Source: Spirochaetales bacterium
GTDB taxonomy: Bacteria > Spirochaetota > Spirochaetia > DSM-27196 > SLST01
Assembly (NCBI GenBank): GCA_007127335.1
Contig: SKZO01000068.1
Coordinates: 1-35,865 of the forward strand
Direction of reading: 5' to 3'
Length of the DNA: 35,865 bases
Shown piece by piece: positions 1 through 9,295 of the stretch. Below the pieces are notes generated by a model. That model saw only the letters and a list, made by a program, of their open reading frames with translations, did no database searches and had not been told where the DNA came from. Positions within the stretch are counted from its first letter, which is position 1, and each line of letters begins with the position of its first letter. Made by a program: the position numbers and the translations under genes.

Positions 1-377
1 CGCTCAGCCGGGACCCCCAGCCTCTGTCCGAGGGTCCGGGTGAGACGATGCGCATCCTCGAGACCGGTGGCAGCCCGCACGTTCGCGATCTTGTTGTTCA
101 CGAGCACCCCCTGCACCGCGGGTTCCCCCAGGCGCTCCCTGCCCAGGATGACCGGCGCCCCCGGGAAGGCATTTCGCGTGAACACACCTGCGAAGCTCTC
201 GACCGGTGCGTCGGCGCAGAGAAGCGCGAGGTCCATCCGGTACGGTTCGAGCGTGGGCCGCTCCTGCGGCGTGAAGGCGATCCGGGAGGTCGCGGCTCGA
301 AAGCCGGCCGGGAGCGCCGACCTCGCCTCAAGAAACGAGAGATACTCAGCCTCGTTGTGGAACTCCGGGAAGGTCAT
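1..377 (-). CDS. ArgJ-like (ornithine acetyltransferase / N-acetylglutamate synthase family) protein, N-terminal part, runs off left edge
   Basis: Not in the supplied ORF track (no stop in window). Translating minus strand from ATG at 377 gives MTFPEFHNEAEYLSFLEARSALPAGFRAATSRIAFTPQERPTLEPYRMDLALLCADAPVESFAGVFTRNAFPGAPVILGRERLGEPAVQGVLVNNKIANVRAATGLEDAHRLTRTLGQRLGVPAE, matching the ArgJ N-terminal pattern (PxGF.AAG....DLALI.SD.PA..AGVFT.N...AAPV...RE.L......A.VVN...AN). Start overlaps the upstream stop (ATGA, 374-377). Confidence 0.72.
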   Translation of the reverse strand, partial: MTFPEFHNEAEYLSFLEARSALPAGFRAATSRIAFTPQERPTLEPYRMDLALLCADAPVESFAGVFTRNAFPGAPVILGRERLGEPAVQGVLVNNKIANVRAATGLEDAHRLTRTLGQRLGVPAE

Positions 378-1162
378 CCGCGAAGCACGAGGTTCCTGCC
401 GGAGATCGAGATGCCGGCATCGGATGCGGTCGTCTCCACCCCCATACGCCTGAGGTACGCCTCCGTGCGTCCCCGGTAGCGCGCGCGCATCTCAACGCCG
501 GTGTCGGTCACCAGGCAGCCGTAGATCTCCCGCAGGGTGGCGCGGACCGTGCTCACGATCTTCGCGTAGTCGCCGGCCGCGAGCGCATCGCGCGCAACGA
601 GCCAGCTTCCACCGCAGGCGACGACCTGGGGCAACGACAGGTAGTCGTGAAGATTCCCAAGGCTGACCCCGCCGGTCGGCATGAAGCGGAGGTCCTTGTA
701 GGGACCGGAGAGCGCCTTGAGCATCGCTACGCCCCCGAGCGCCTCGGCCGGGAAGAACTTGACGACGTCGATCCCGCGGCTGATCGCGAGCTCGATCTCG
801 CCGGTTCCGCTGATGCCGGGATAGATAGGCAGTCCTTCATCCACGCAGTGATCGACGACTGCGGCGTTGAACCCGGGGGTCACGATGAATCTCGCGCCGG
901 CGTCCGCTGCAGCCTTTGCCTGGTCAACGGACAGCACCGTTCCGGCGCCGAGCAGCATGTCCGGGTAGGTCCTTGCCATCGTGCGGATGCCCTCAAGAGC
1001 CGCGTCCGATCGGAAAGTGATCTCCGCCACCGGGAGACCCCCGGCGAGCAGCGCCTCGCCGAGCGGTTCGGCCTGCGCCGGGTCGCTGAGCACGATGACC
1101 GGGACCACGCCGTACTCAGCAAGGCTTCGATCGAGATCCGCCTTTCGCTGCGCGCCGCTCAT
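374..1162 (-). CDS. 2-dehydro-3-deoxyphosphogluconate (KDPG/KHG) aldolase with C-terminal extension
   Basis: MSGAQRKADLDRSLAEYGVVPVIVLSDPAQAEPLGEALLAGGLPVAEITFRS...VVKFFPAEALGG...FMPTGGVSLGN; Schiff-base Lys motif KFFPAE. Start reassigned to 1162 (4-nt overlap with upstream stop at 1159-1162). Confidence 0.9.
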   Translation of the reverse strand: MSGAQRKADLDRSLAEYGVVPVIVLSDPAQAEPLGEALLAGGLPVAEITFRSDAALEGIRTMARTYPDMLLGAGTVLSVDQAKAAADAGARFIVTPGFNAAVVDHCVDEGLPIYPGISGTGEIELAISRGIDVVKFFPAEALGGVAMLKALSGPYKDLRFMPTGGVSLGNLHDYLSLPQVVACGGSWLVARDALAAGDYAKIVSTVRATLREIYGCLVTDTGVEMRARYRGRTEAYLRRMGVETTASDAGISISGRNLVLRG

Positions 1163-2256
1163 CGTTCGACCCTCGCGCTGCCGCCGCCAACAAGCTTCTC
1201 CACCTCGGCGAGCGATGCCATCGAGGTGTCTCCGGGAGTCGTCATCGCGAGCGCTCCGTGCGCCGCGCCGTATTCCACGCACTCCTGCGGCGATTTGCCG
1301 GACAGAAAGCCGTAGATGAGACCGCTCGCGAAGCTGTCGCCGCCGCCCACGCGGTCCATGATCTCGAGCTGTTCGCGGTTGGTGGCCTGATGGAAGCCTT
1401 CGTGGTAGAGCACGGCGCTCCAGTCATTGGACGTCGCCGAGTGGACGTCGCGCAAGGTCGTCGCGACCGCGCGGAAGTTGGGGAACTCCTCGACAACCCG
1501 CGCGATCATCGAGGTGAACTTCGCCGGGTCGAGCCCGGTGAGCGACTCGTCAATACCCTCTACCTCGAACCCGAGGGAGGCCGTGAAGTCCTCTTCGTTG
1601 CCGATCATCACGTCCACGTACTTCGCGATTTCCCGGTTGACCTCCTGCGCCCGCTTCCTGCCCCCGATCGTCTTCCAGAGAGAGGCGCGGTAGTTCAGAT
1701 CGTAGCTGACGATCGTCCCGTGCTCGTGTGCCGCCTGCATCGCTTCAATCACGACGTCGGGGCAGGTGTCGCTGAGCGCGGCGAAGATCCCGCCGCAGTG
1801 GAACCATCGTGCGCCCTCCTCGCCGAAGATGCGCTGCCAGTCGATGTCCCCCTTGCGAAGGGCGCTCGCAGCCGAGTGTGCGCGGTCGGAGACTCCGAGC
1901 GCTCCACGTACGCCGAACCCGCGCTCGGTGAAGTTCAGGCCGACGCGGTTATCCCGGCCGATACCGTCGTAGTCCACCCATCTCACGTGACGCGTATCCA
2001 CACCGCCCTGGAGGATGAGATCCTCGAGCAGATAGCCGACGTCGGTCCGCGGTATCGACGTCACGACGGCCGTGCGCATGCCGAAACAGCGCCGCAACCC
2101 CCGGGCGACGTTGTACTCGCCGCCGCCTTCCCACACTCTGAAGGCGCGCGCCGTCTTGACCCTCCCCTCCCCGGGATCGAGCCGCAGCATGATCTCTCCG
2201 AGCGACACCTGATCCCACAGACACTCCTCAGCGGGACGAATCGTAAGCGAATGCAT
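1159..2256 (-). CDS. PfkB-family sugar kinase, probable 2-keto-3-deoxygluconate kinase
   Basis: Ribokinase/PfkB signature DRVGGGDSFASGLIYGFLSG; N-terminal GEIMLRLDP; coupled to KDPG aldolase. Confidence 0.88.
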   Translation of the reverse strand: MHSLTIRPAEECLWDQVSLGEIMLRLDPGEGRVKTARAFRVWEGGGEYNVARGLRRCFGMRTAVVTSIPRTDVGYLLEDLILQGGVDTRHVRWVDYDGIGRDNRVGLNFTERGFGVRGALGVSDRAHSAASALRKGDIDWQRIFGEEGARWFHCGGIFAALSDTCPDVVIEAMQAAHEHGTIVSYDLNYRASLWKTIGGRKRAQEVNREIAKYVDVMIGNEEDFTASLGFEVEGIDESLTGLDPAKFTSMIARVVEEFPNFRAVATTLRDVHSATSNDWSAVLYHEGFHQATNREQLEIMDRVGGGDSFASGLIYGFLSGKSPQECVEYGAAHGALAMTTPGDTSMASLAEVEKLVGGGSARVER

Positions 2257-2311
2257 AAGTCCTCCGTCTCAGTCACTATACCAGCTCAACCCCGGTGCGC
2301 CAAACGCCCGG

Positions 2312-3454
2312 TCAGAGCGTCTCCACGTCAACCCATCGGCGCTCGCGCCACGACTGCAGACCGAGCTCCGCGAGCTGCACGCCCTTCGCCCCCTCCACGA
2401 GATCCCAGGGGAACGGCTCGTCGTCGACGACGTGGCGCAGGAAGAGCTCCCACTGTGCCTTGAATGCGTTGTCGGCAGGATCGCGCGTGGGCACGGGTTT
2501 CCAGTCCTCGAAGTAGTCGATCGGGCTCTCGATGTCGGGGTTCCAGACCGGCTTCGGGGTGGTCGCATCGGGCTGCACGACGCACTGCGTCAGGCCCGCG
2601 ACCGCGGTACCGTTCGTGCCGTCCACCTGGAGTGTGAGCAGGTCGTCGCGCCGCACGCGCACCGCCCACGAACTGTTGAACTGACAGACGATCCCGTTCT
2701 CGAGCTCGAATGTCCCGTACGCCGCGTCGTCGGCGGTGCACGCGTAGGGCCGTCCGCCCTCGTCGACGCGCTCGGGGATATGCGTGGTACCGATCGCCGA
2801 CAACCGACGGATGGGCCCGAACAGGTTGTCGATTACGTAGCGCCAGTGGCAGAACATGTCGATCATGATGCCGCCGCCGTCCTCCTTGCGGTAGTTCCAG
2901 CTCGGACGCTGCGTCGGCTGGTGGAACCCGTCGAAGACCCAGTAGCCGAACTCGCCGCGAACGCTCAGGATCCGGCCAAAGAACCCGGTCTCAATGAGGT
3001 ACCGCAGCTTCAGCAGCCCCGAAAGCCACAGCTTGTCCTGCACGACGCCGTTCTTCACCCCCGCCTGCCGTGCCTTCTCTGCGAGCGCTCTCGCATCGGC
3101 AAGCGTCGTTGCGGTGGGCTTCTCGCAGTAGACGGCCTTGCCGGCGTCAATCGCCTTTCCCACGCCGTGCATCCGTTGCTCGGTCGTCGCCGAGTCGAAG
3201 TAGACCGTCGCACGATCATCGCCGAGTGCCGCGTCGAGGTCGGTCGTGTAACGCTCGACACCGTGCGTCGCCGCAAGCCGCGCGAGCTTCGCCTCGTTGC
3301 GTCCCACGAGAATGGGATCGGGGATGATCATGTCGCCGTTCTTCGCCGGAACCCCGCCCTGACGGCGGATCGCCAGGATGCTTCGCACCAGGTGCTGGTT
3401 CGTCCCCATGCGTCCGGTTACCCCGTTCATGATGACTCCAATATGGTGGTCCAT
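2312..3454 (-). CDS. Gfo/Idh/MocA-family oxidoreductase
   Basis: [25 protein letters not shown]...[21 protein letters not shown]; start at 3454 preceded by GGAGGAG. Confidence 0.87.
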   Translation of the reverse strand: MDHHIGVIMNGVTGRMGTNQHLVRSILAIRRQGGVPAKNGDMIIPDPILVGRNEAKLARLAATHGVERYTTDLDAALGDDRATVYFDSATTEQRMHGVGKAIDAGKAVYCEKPTATTLADARALAEKARQAGVKNGVVQDKLWLSGLLKLRYLIETGFFGRILSVRGEFGYWVFDGFHQPTQRPSWNYRKEDGGGIMIDMFCHWRYVIDNLFGPIRRLSAIGTTHIPERVDEGGRPYACTADDAAYGTFELENGIVCQFNSSWAVRVRRDDLLTLQVDGTNGTAVAGLTQCVVQPDATTPKPVWNPDIESPIDYFEDWKPVPTRDPADNAFKAQWELFLRHVVDDEPFPWDLVEGAKGVQLAELGLQSWRERRWVDVETL

Positions 3455-3462
3455 TGCTCCTC

Positions 3463-4326
3463 CTACACGTGCGCGTCGTACGCGTCCACGATACGTCTGA
3501 TGTAGCTCCGCTGTTCGAGAGCCCAGTATTCGGTCGAGAAGATCTCGACCTCGATGAATCCGGTGAACCCGGCCGCCTCGACCCAGCCGCGGATCTCCGG
3601 TATGTCGATGCACCCCTCGCCCATCAGCCCGCGATCGGTCAGCAGATCACGCGTCGGGGTCCTCCAGTCGCAGACATGGAAGGCGAGAATCCGCTCACCG
3701 GCGCGATCGATCTCGGCCTCCAGCGCCGGGTCGAACCAGAGGTGGTAGACGTCGACGGCCACTCCGAGCGCAGCCGCGTCGATCTCCTCGCAGATCCGGT
3801 TCGCGGTAGCCAGGTCGGTAATCGCGCTGCGCGCATCAGCGTACATGGGGTGGAGCGGTTCGATCGCGAGTTTGACGCCAAGCTCCGCGGCAAGCGGCAG
3901 CACCGCTTCGATGCCGCGACGAATCTGGTCGCGTGCGACCGGCAAGGATACGGCAGGATCGGCCCCGCAGACGAGAACGACGAGCGGTGCGCCGAGCTCG
4001 GCTGCCTCCCGGACGGCCGCGCGGTTCTCCTCGATCGCGACGATCCGCTCCTCCTCGTCGGCGTTCACGAAGAACCCGCCGCGACAGAGCGAGACGATCT
4101 CGAGGCCGGCCTTCCGGATTCGCTCGCCGTCGGCGTGGACGTTGCGGCCGACGAGCGCGTCGCGCCAGACCGTGATGCCGCGAACGCCCGCGCGGACGTA
4201 CTCGTCAACGGCGACCTCGAGCGGCAACGGGCGCGTCGTCGCGGTGTGTACGCACAGCCGATCGCGCTCCGGCGGGTGCCTCCCGGTTTCGCCGAGCTTG
4301 TCCTGCGTGCGGTGCACCGCGCTCAT
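3463..4326 (-). CDS. Sugar phosphate isomerase/epimerase (xylose isomerase-like TIM barrel)
   Basis: [19 protein letters not shown]-type motif, [43 protein letters not shown]; start overlaps upstream stop (4323-4326). Confidence 0.85.
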   Translation of the reverse strand: MSAVHRTQDKLGETGRHPPERDRLCVHTATTRPLPLEVAVDEYVRAGVRGITVWRDALVGRNVHADGERIRKAGLEIVSLCRGGFFVNADEEERIVAIEENRAAVREAAELGAPLVVLVCGADPAVSLPVARDQIRRGIEAVLPLAAELGVKLAIEPLHPMYADARSAITDLATANRICEEIDAAALGVAVDVYHLWFDPALEAEIDRAGERILAFHVCDWRTPTRDLLTDRGLMGEGCIDIPEIRGWVEAAGFTGFIEVEIFSTEYWALEQRSYIRRIVDAYDAHV

Positions 4327-5738
4327 GTCGTCCTCCCTGTGTCGAAGAAGCGCTGCGGCGCTCCGCCCTCGGCGAGCCGCTTCACCATGAGCCCGAGCTC
4401 CATCAGGTGGTAGTCGCCCCACATCGCCGACTCGCCGTTCGGTACGGTCTGCCCCGAGGCTACGAAGTCCCAGCCGTTCGGACGGTGATAGACGGTGTGC
4501 AGCAGGATGCCCTCGTGCCCGTCGGCGAGCGAGAGATACGGCTCGGCGAGCAGGGTCCGTGCGACCGAGAGGCCGGCCTGCGTATAGCGAGTCGCGGCCT
4601 GCTCGTCGGACTTCGAACCGGCGTTCCGCGCGAGGTAACGCCCCAGCCGCAGGAGCCCCTGCGCGCCGATCGCGGCGGCCGAGCTGTCGACCGGCTCGTA
4701 CTCGTTGAACGGGTCGGCCGGCCGCTCGAGGTAGTCGCATAGATGTACAAGCCCCGGCGCGCCGGTGTCCCAGTAGGGAACGCCGTCCGTGGGAGTATAC
4801 TCGATGAAGAAATCGGCCACGGCCCGCGCGATCTCGAGGTACCGGGACCGAATCTCGGCGAGACTATCCGCGCTGAACCCGCTCGATCGCACGTCGGCGT
4901 CGCAGAGCGTCTCGAGCCACTCGAGCTGCTCGGGGTAGCCGGCGAGGATCCACGCGAGCCCGCGGGTCCACGTAGTGAACGGCGAGTACCCCTGCTGCGT
5001 CGACGGACAGCGGTACGCGCCGGAGTCGACGTTGAAGATGCTCTCGTGCACCACCCGGCCCCGCACGTCGTAGGCGTCACGCCCCTCCCCGAAATAGACA
5101 TTGTACCGGCCGGTCGTCTCCGCATGCGCGAACAGGCGTCCGAGCAGCGATATCCGCTCGTCCTGCTCGCCCATGAGCACGTGGCCGAGCTGGTGCGCGA
5201 GCGCGAGCGAGCGCATGCTGCGGATCGTGTCCGAAAAGAGGCTGTGCCGACCGTTGAAGCTGCACACGTACCCGAGGCCTCCGGGAAGCGAGGTCCACCG
5301 GCTCGCTTGAGCGGCCCCCGACAGTTTGAGCGCGAGCTCGTAAAAGCTCCGCTGCCACTCGTCCTCCGGAATCGTCCCCTCGCTCATCATCCGCAGGAGG
5401 TTCCCGTACGTGCTCACGTTGTTGAAACCGTGGTCGTGAACCCCCAGGTGCGTGAGGTGAGGCGCCATCTTCGTCACGGTCTCGCGTCGGCCGTACTCCA
5501 GATACTCCTCGTCTCCCGTTGCCTCGAAGAGCAGGAGCGCGCATCCGTACTGAAACCCCTGGGTCCACTCGGTCCAGCCGCGGGTCGTGTACCTGCCGGC
5601 CTCGGTGAACACCGGCGTGCCGTCCGCTTCGTTCCAGCGTCTGCGCAACGCCCCGATGCACCTGCCTGCAACGCCCCAGAGCGACTCGAGGCCGGGCACC
5701 AGGTCGGGCGCCGAAACGTTCGCGTCAATCGCAATCAT
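4323..5738 (-). CDS. GH88-like unsaturated glucuronyl hydrolase
   Basis: HDHGFNNVSTYGNLLRM, FSDTIRSM, WTRGLAWILAGY, TDGVPYWDTGAP, DSSAAAIGAQGLLRL, NGESAMWGDYHLMELGL: consistent with GH88/105 (alpha/alpha)6 fold motifs. Confidence 0.75.
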   Translation of the reverse strand: MIAIDANVSAPDLVPGLESLWGVAGRCIGALRRRWNEADGTPVFTEAGRYTTRGWTEWTQGFQYGCALLLFEATGDEEYLEYGRRETVTKMAPHLTHLGVHDHGFNNVSTYGNLLRMMSEGTIPEDEWQRSFYELALKLSGAAQASRWTSLPGGLGYVCSFNGRHSLFSDTIRSMRSLALAHQLGHVLMGEQDERISLLGRLFAHAETTGRYNVYFGEGRDAYDVRGRVVHESIFNVDSGAYRCPSTQQGYSPFTTWTRGLAWILAGYPEQLEWLETLCDADVRSSGFSADSLAEIRSRYLEIARAVADFFIEYTPTDGVPYWDTGAPGLVHLCDYLERPADPFNEYEPVDSSAAAIGAQGLLRLGRYLARNAGSKSDEQAATRYTQAGLSVARTLLAEPYLSLADGHEGILLHTVYHRPNGWDFVASGQTVPNGESAMWGDYHLMELGLMVKRLAEGGAPQRFFDTGRTT

Positions 5739-5747
5739 CAGTTCCTC

Positions 5748-6518
5748 CTACAATCGTGGGATATGGAGCCCGCCGTCGGTATAGATGACCGACCCGGGTG
5801 AAAAGTCGAGGTGCCCGTCCATGATCGAGCGCACAACCCTGCCGGTGTCCTCAGGGAATCCCCACCGCCCCTGCGGCACGAGTCCATCCGCGATGAGTCG
5901 ATCGTACTTGTCGGTGACACCCGCGGTCATGTCGGTTTTCGTGATGCCCGGGCGCACCTCGTAGACGAAGATCCCTTCGGGGGCGAGACGTGCGGCGAAG
6001 AGCGCGGCGCCCATGGCCAGGCCCGCCTTGCTCACGCAGTACTCGCCGCGCGAGGTCGAGACCATCGTCGCACTGATCGATGTGACAAAGACGATGCGTT
6101 GCGTCTGTTGCCGCGGCGCATCGCGCTCGAGCCAGCGTCGGGCCACGAGTTGCGTCAGGAAATACGGGCCGCTGAGATTGACCCGCATCACCTCATTGAA
6201 GATCTCTTCGTCGGCCGCGATGATGTCGTCCCGCCTTCGGGGGGCGATGCCGGCATTGTTGACAAGACCGTCTATCGCGCCGTAGGCGGCGACTACCTCG
6301 TTCACGAGGCGCGCGCGATCATCGGCGTTCGAGATATCTGCCTGAAACACGCTGCACGCGGCACCGTCGGCAGCCGATTCGCACTCCTTCGCGGTGGCAT
6401 GAGCAGCCTCGCGATTCCCGTTGTAGTGAATCGCAACAACCTTTCCCGCGCGTGCGAGCTCGAGCGCGATGCCGCGTCCAATGCCGCGGCCTGCGCCGGT
6501 GACCAGTATCGCTCCCAT
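5748..6518 (-). CDS. Short-chain dehydrogenase/reductase (FabG/KduD-like)
   Basis: TGAGRGIGRGIALELARAG, NNAG, S...YCVSKAG catalytic motif, C-terminal VIYTDGGLHIPRL; GGAGGAG RBS. Confidence 0.9.
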   Translation of the reverse strand: MGAILVTGAGRGIGRGIALELARAGKVVAIHYNGNREAAHATAKECESAADGAACSVFQADISNADDRARLVNEVVAAYGAIDGLVNNAGIAPRRRDDIIAADEEIFNEVMRVNLSGPYFLTQLVARRWLERDAPRQQTQRIVFVTSISATMVSTSRGEYCVSKAGLAMGAALFAARLAPEGIFVYEVRPGITKTDMTAGVTDKYDRLIADGLVPQGRWGFPEDTGRVVRSIMDGHLDFSPGSVIYTDGGLHIPRL

Positions 6519-6558
6519 ATCTCCTCCTCACAGCGTCGATCCGGCAAAAGGGTACCGG

Positions 6559-6696
6559 TTACCATGGTTCTTCCGTCGGAAGGCCCCTTCGCAGGATCGC
6601 CTCCACGAGCTGCTCCGCCGCCCGTCGCCCCATCTCCTCGCCGGCGAGATCGACGGTCGCGATCTCCCGCGAAACGAGGGCCCGCACCGCGCGGGG
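6559..6696 (-). pseudogene. C-terminal remnant of a LacI-family transcriptional regulator
   Basis: In frame directly after the malQ TAG: PRAVRALVSREIATVDLAGEEMGRRAAEQLVEAILRRGLPTEEPW*, resembling LacI C-termini (..LTTVdqPgeEMGrrAaelLlerI...lPTElvvR). No N-terminal HTH or periplasmic-binding body is present. Confidence 0.6.
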
Positions 6697-8208
6697 CTAC
6701 AGCCGGCCGTACAGATCGCAGAGCGAGCGCAGGCGGTCCGCGATGTCGTCGGTGAGCTCGCCGGGCCGCAGGCGGTACTGCCAGTTGCCGCCGGGAGTGC
6801 CCGGAGTGTTCATGCGCGCCTCGCTGCCCTGGCCGAGGAAATCCTGCACCGGCACCACGGCGAAGTGCGCCGGCGAAGCGAGCGCCGCCCGGATGAAGTC
6901 CCAGGCTGGATCGGCTCCATCGCTTGCGAGATAGGCGAGCGCGAAGGCGCGGTCGGCCGGGTCGGCCGTCGCGAGCCAGCCGAGCACGGTGTCGTTGTCG
7001 TGGGTTCCGGTGTAGACGATCGAGTTTCGCGCGTACCGGTACGGCAGGTACTCGTTGCGCTCGCGCGCCTGAAAGGCAAACTGCAGCACCTTCATCCGCG
7101 CGAAGCCGAAGTGCTCGATGAGCTCGACCACGTCCGGTGTGATCACTCCAAGGTCTTCGGCGATCACGGGCAGCCGTCCCAGGCGGCGCTCGGCCGTCTC
7201 GAACAGCGCGCGTCCCGGCGAGGGCACCCATGAACCCCCCATCGCGGTAGACTCCCCGGCGGGCACGGACCAGTACGCACTGAACCCGCGGAAATGGTCA
7301 ATGCGCACATAGTCGTACAGCGAGAACTTGCTCGCCAGAACGTCGATCCACCAGGAGAACCCGCTTTCCTCATGGACCTCCCAGTCGTAGATCGGGTTGC
7401 CCCACAGTTGCCCGGTTGCGCTGAAGTAGTCGGGCGGGACCCCGGCGATCTCGGTCGGTCTTCCCCTCGCATCGAGCTCAAACAGCTCGCGGTGCGCCCA
7501 GACGTCGGCGCTGTCGTGGGCGACGAAAATGGGTAGATCGCCAATGACCCGAACGCCGTACGATCCGGCTCGTGCGCGAAGCGCATGCCATTGCGTGTGA
7601 AAGAGCCATTGGAGAAACTTGCTCCACTCGATCCTCGCATCGTGCGCGCACGCAAACCGAGCAAGCGCGTCCGGGTCACGGTCGCGGAGCTTCGCGTCCC
7701 ACTCGGTCCACGACGTGCCGTCGTGCGCGTCCTTCAGCGCCATGAACACGGCGAAGTCGTTGAGCCAGTGGGCGTGCAGGTGCGAGAACTGCCGCAATCG
7801 CGCCCGCATGGCGGAGGATGCATCACGCCCGAACCGCTCGAACGCACGGCACAGCGCCTCGGTCTTCCACGGTATCACGGCTCCATAGTCCACCCGATCG
7901 CCGTTCGGGGGAGCGTTCGAGAGATCAGACTCGTCGAGGAGTCCGTCTGCGACGAGCGGCTCGAGCCCGATGAGCAGCGGGTTGCCGGCGAAGGCACTGA
8001 AGCACTGATAGGGAGAGTCGCCATACCCGGTCGGACCGAGCGGACAGACCTGCCACAGCCGTTGTCCGGAGCGAGCGAGAAAATCAACGAAGGCGTCGGC
8101 CTCCGGTCCCAGGCTCCCAACGCCGTACGCGCCGGCCAGCGACGTTGGGTGGAGGAGCACCCCGGAACAGCGCGGGTCGTCTGTGATCGCGTGGTCGCGC
8201 GCGCTCAT
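6697..8208 (-). CDS. malQ: 4-alpha-glucanotransferase (amylomaltase)
   Basis: SGVLLHPTSLAGAYGVGSLGPEADAFVDFLARSGQRLWQVCPLGPTGYGDSPYQCFSAFAGNPLLIGLEPL...RIDHFRGFSAYW...VIAEDLGVITPDV...YTGTHDNDTVLGW...NTPGTPGGNWQYRL. Confidence 0.96.
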   Translation of the reverse strand: MSARDHAITDDPRCSGVLLHPTSLAGAYGVGSLGPEADAFVDFLARSGQRLWQVCPLGPTGYGDSPYQCFSAFAGNPLLIGLEPLVADGLLDESDLSNAPPNGDRVDYGAVIPWKTEALCRAFERFGRDASSAMRARLRQFSHLHAHWLNDFAVFMALKDAHDGTSWTEWDAKLRDRDPDALARFACAHDARIEWSKFLQWLFHTQWHALRARAGSYGVRVIGDLPIFVAHDSADVWAHRELFELDARGRPTEIAGVPPDYFSATGQLWGNPIYDWEVHEESGFSWWIDVLASKFSLYDYVRIDHFRGFSAYWSVPAGESTAMGGSWVPSPGRALFETAERRLGRLPVIAEDLGVITPDVVELIEHFGFARMKVLQFAFQARERNEYLPYRYARNSIVYTGTHDNDTVLGWLATADPADRAFALAYLASDGADPAWDFIRAALASPAHFAVVPVQDFLGQGSEARMNTPGTPGGNWQYRLRPGELTDDIADRLRSLCDLYGRL

Positions 8209-8209
8209 C

Positions 8210-9292
8210 TCATCTCACGGGCGATGATCCGACCGTGATCGCATCGCGCTGGGCGATGAGCGACAGCTCAGCCGCCTTGAACGTGTGCTGCTGCGGCATC
8301 GCGTTCTCGGTCCCGTTCAGACAGTCGAGAATGAGATCGCCGAAGTACGGGAAACCGACGCTCCCGGCGACCGAGAAGTGCTTCTCCCCCTTCCCGTTCA
8401 CGAGGTACACCTGGTCTCCGCCGGCGTCCCTGGCCACCTCCGTGTACTTGCGGAGCTCCAGATAGCCTTCGGTTCCCATGATGAACGTCCGGCCGTCTCC
8501 CCAGGTCGACAGCCCGTCCGGTGTGAACCAGTCAACGCGAAAGTAGTTGGTGACGCCGTTGTCGGCCACGAGCGTCGCATCGCCAAAGTCCTCGAGCTCC
8601 GGGTACTCGGGATGGTTGTAGTTGGCAACCTTGCTGTGCAGGACCGTTGCATCCTTCGCGCCCGCATAGTAGAGAAACTGCTCGGCCTGATGGCTGCCGA
8701 TATCGATCAGTATCCCCCCGTACCGTTCCTTCCGGAAAAACCAGTCGGGGCGGGCCGACGCTCCAAGCCGGTGAGGGCCGAGCCCGATCACCTGCAGCAC
8801 CGTACCGATCGCCCCTTCCTCAATGAGCTGTCCGGCAAAGACGCCGCTCTCGTTCTGTATCCGCTCGCTGTAACAGACCGCCCAGATGAGTCCGGTCTCG
8901 CGCACCCTGGACTTCGCCGCCTCGAGTTGGTCGAGGGTCGTGAACGGCGCCTTGTCCGAGAAGTAGTGCTTTCCGTGATCCATCACCCGCAGTCCCAGCG
9001 GTCCCCGGTCGGCGGGAACCGCCGCGGAGGCCACCATCTGCACGTCCGTCCGTTCGAGCAGCGCCGCCTCCTCGGCCACGATCTCCACGTCCGGGAAGTC
9101 GGCGCGAAACGCATCCATCTTCGCGGCGTCGGGGTCGTGCACCGCGACAATCTGCGCCCCGGCATCTACGAGCCCGTGGCACATGCCGACGATGTGGCCG
9201 TGGTCGAGACCGACGACACCGACACGAAACGCGCCGGTCTCCACAACCCGACGCCCCTGCGCGCGCGGCGCGTAGTTCATTCCATCACTCAT
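8210..9292 (-). CDS. Gfo/Idh/MocA-family oxidoreductase
   Basis: FRVGVVGLDHGHIVGMCHGLVDAGAQIVAVHDPD... GKHYFSDKAPFTTLDQLEAAK (EKP equivalent DKA), GGILIDIGSHQAEQFLYYAG. Confidence 0.85.
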   Translation of the reverse strand: MSDGMNYAPRAQGRRVVETGAFRVGVVGLDHGHIVGMCHGLVDAGAQIVAVHDPDAAKMDAFRADFPDVEIVAEEAALLERTDVQMVASAAVPADRGPLGLRVMDHGKHYFSDKAPFTTLDQLEAAKSRVRETGLIWAVCYSERIQNESGVFAGQLIEEGAIGTVLQVIGLGPHRLGASARPDWFFRKERYGGILIDIGSHQAEQFLYYAGAKDATVLHSKVANYNHPEYPELEDFGDATLVADNGVTNYFRVDWFTPDGLSTWGDGRTFIMGTEGYLELRKYTEVARDAGGDQVYLVNGKGEKHFSVAGSVGFPYFGDLILDCLNGTENAMPQQHTFKAAELSLIAQRDAITVGSSPVR

Positions 9293-9295
9293 CTC

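Noticed and set aside
6302-7231. 309-aa minus-strand ORF overlapping malQ and the SDR start
   Set aside because: Wrong frame; malQ and LacI-remnant frames explain the region.
6559-8208. Possible stop-codon readthrough of malQ into the in-frame downstream peptide
   Set aside because: In-frame continuation has a 1 in 3 chance, MalQ ends at its normal C-terminus (DLYGRL), and the downstream peptide looks like a LacI fragment, so pseudogene is simpler.
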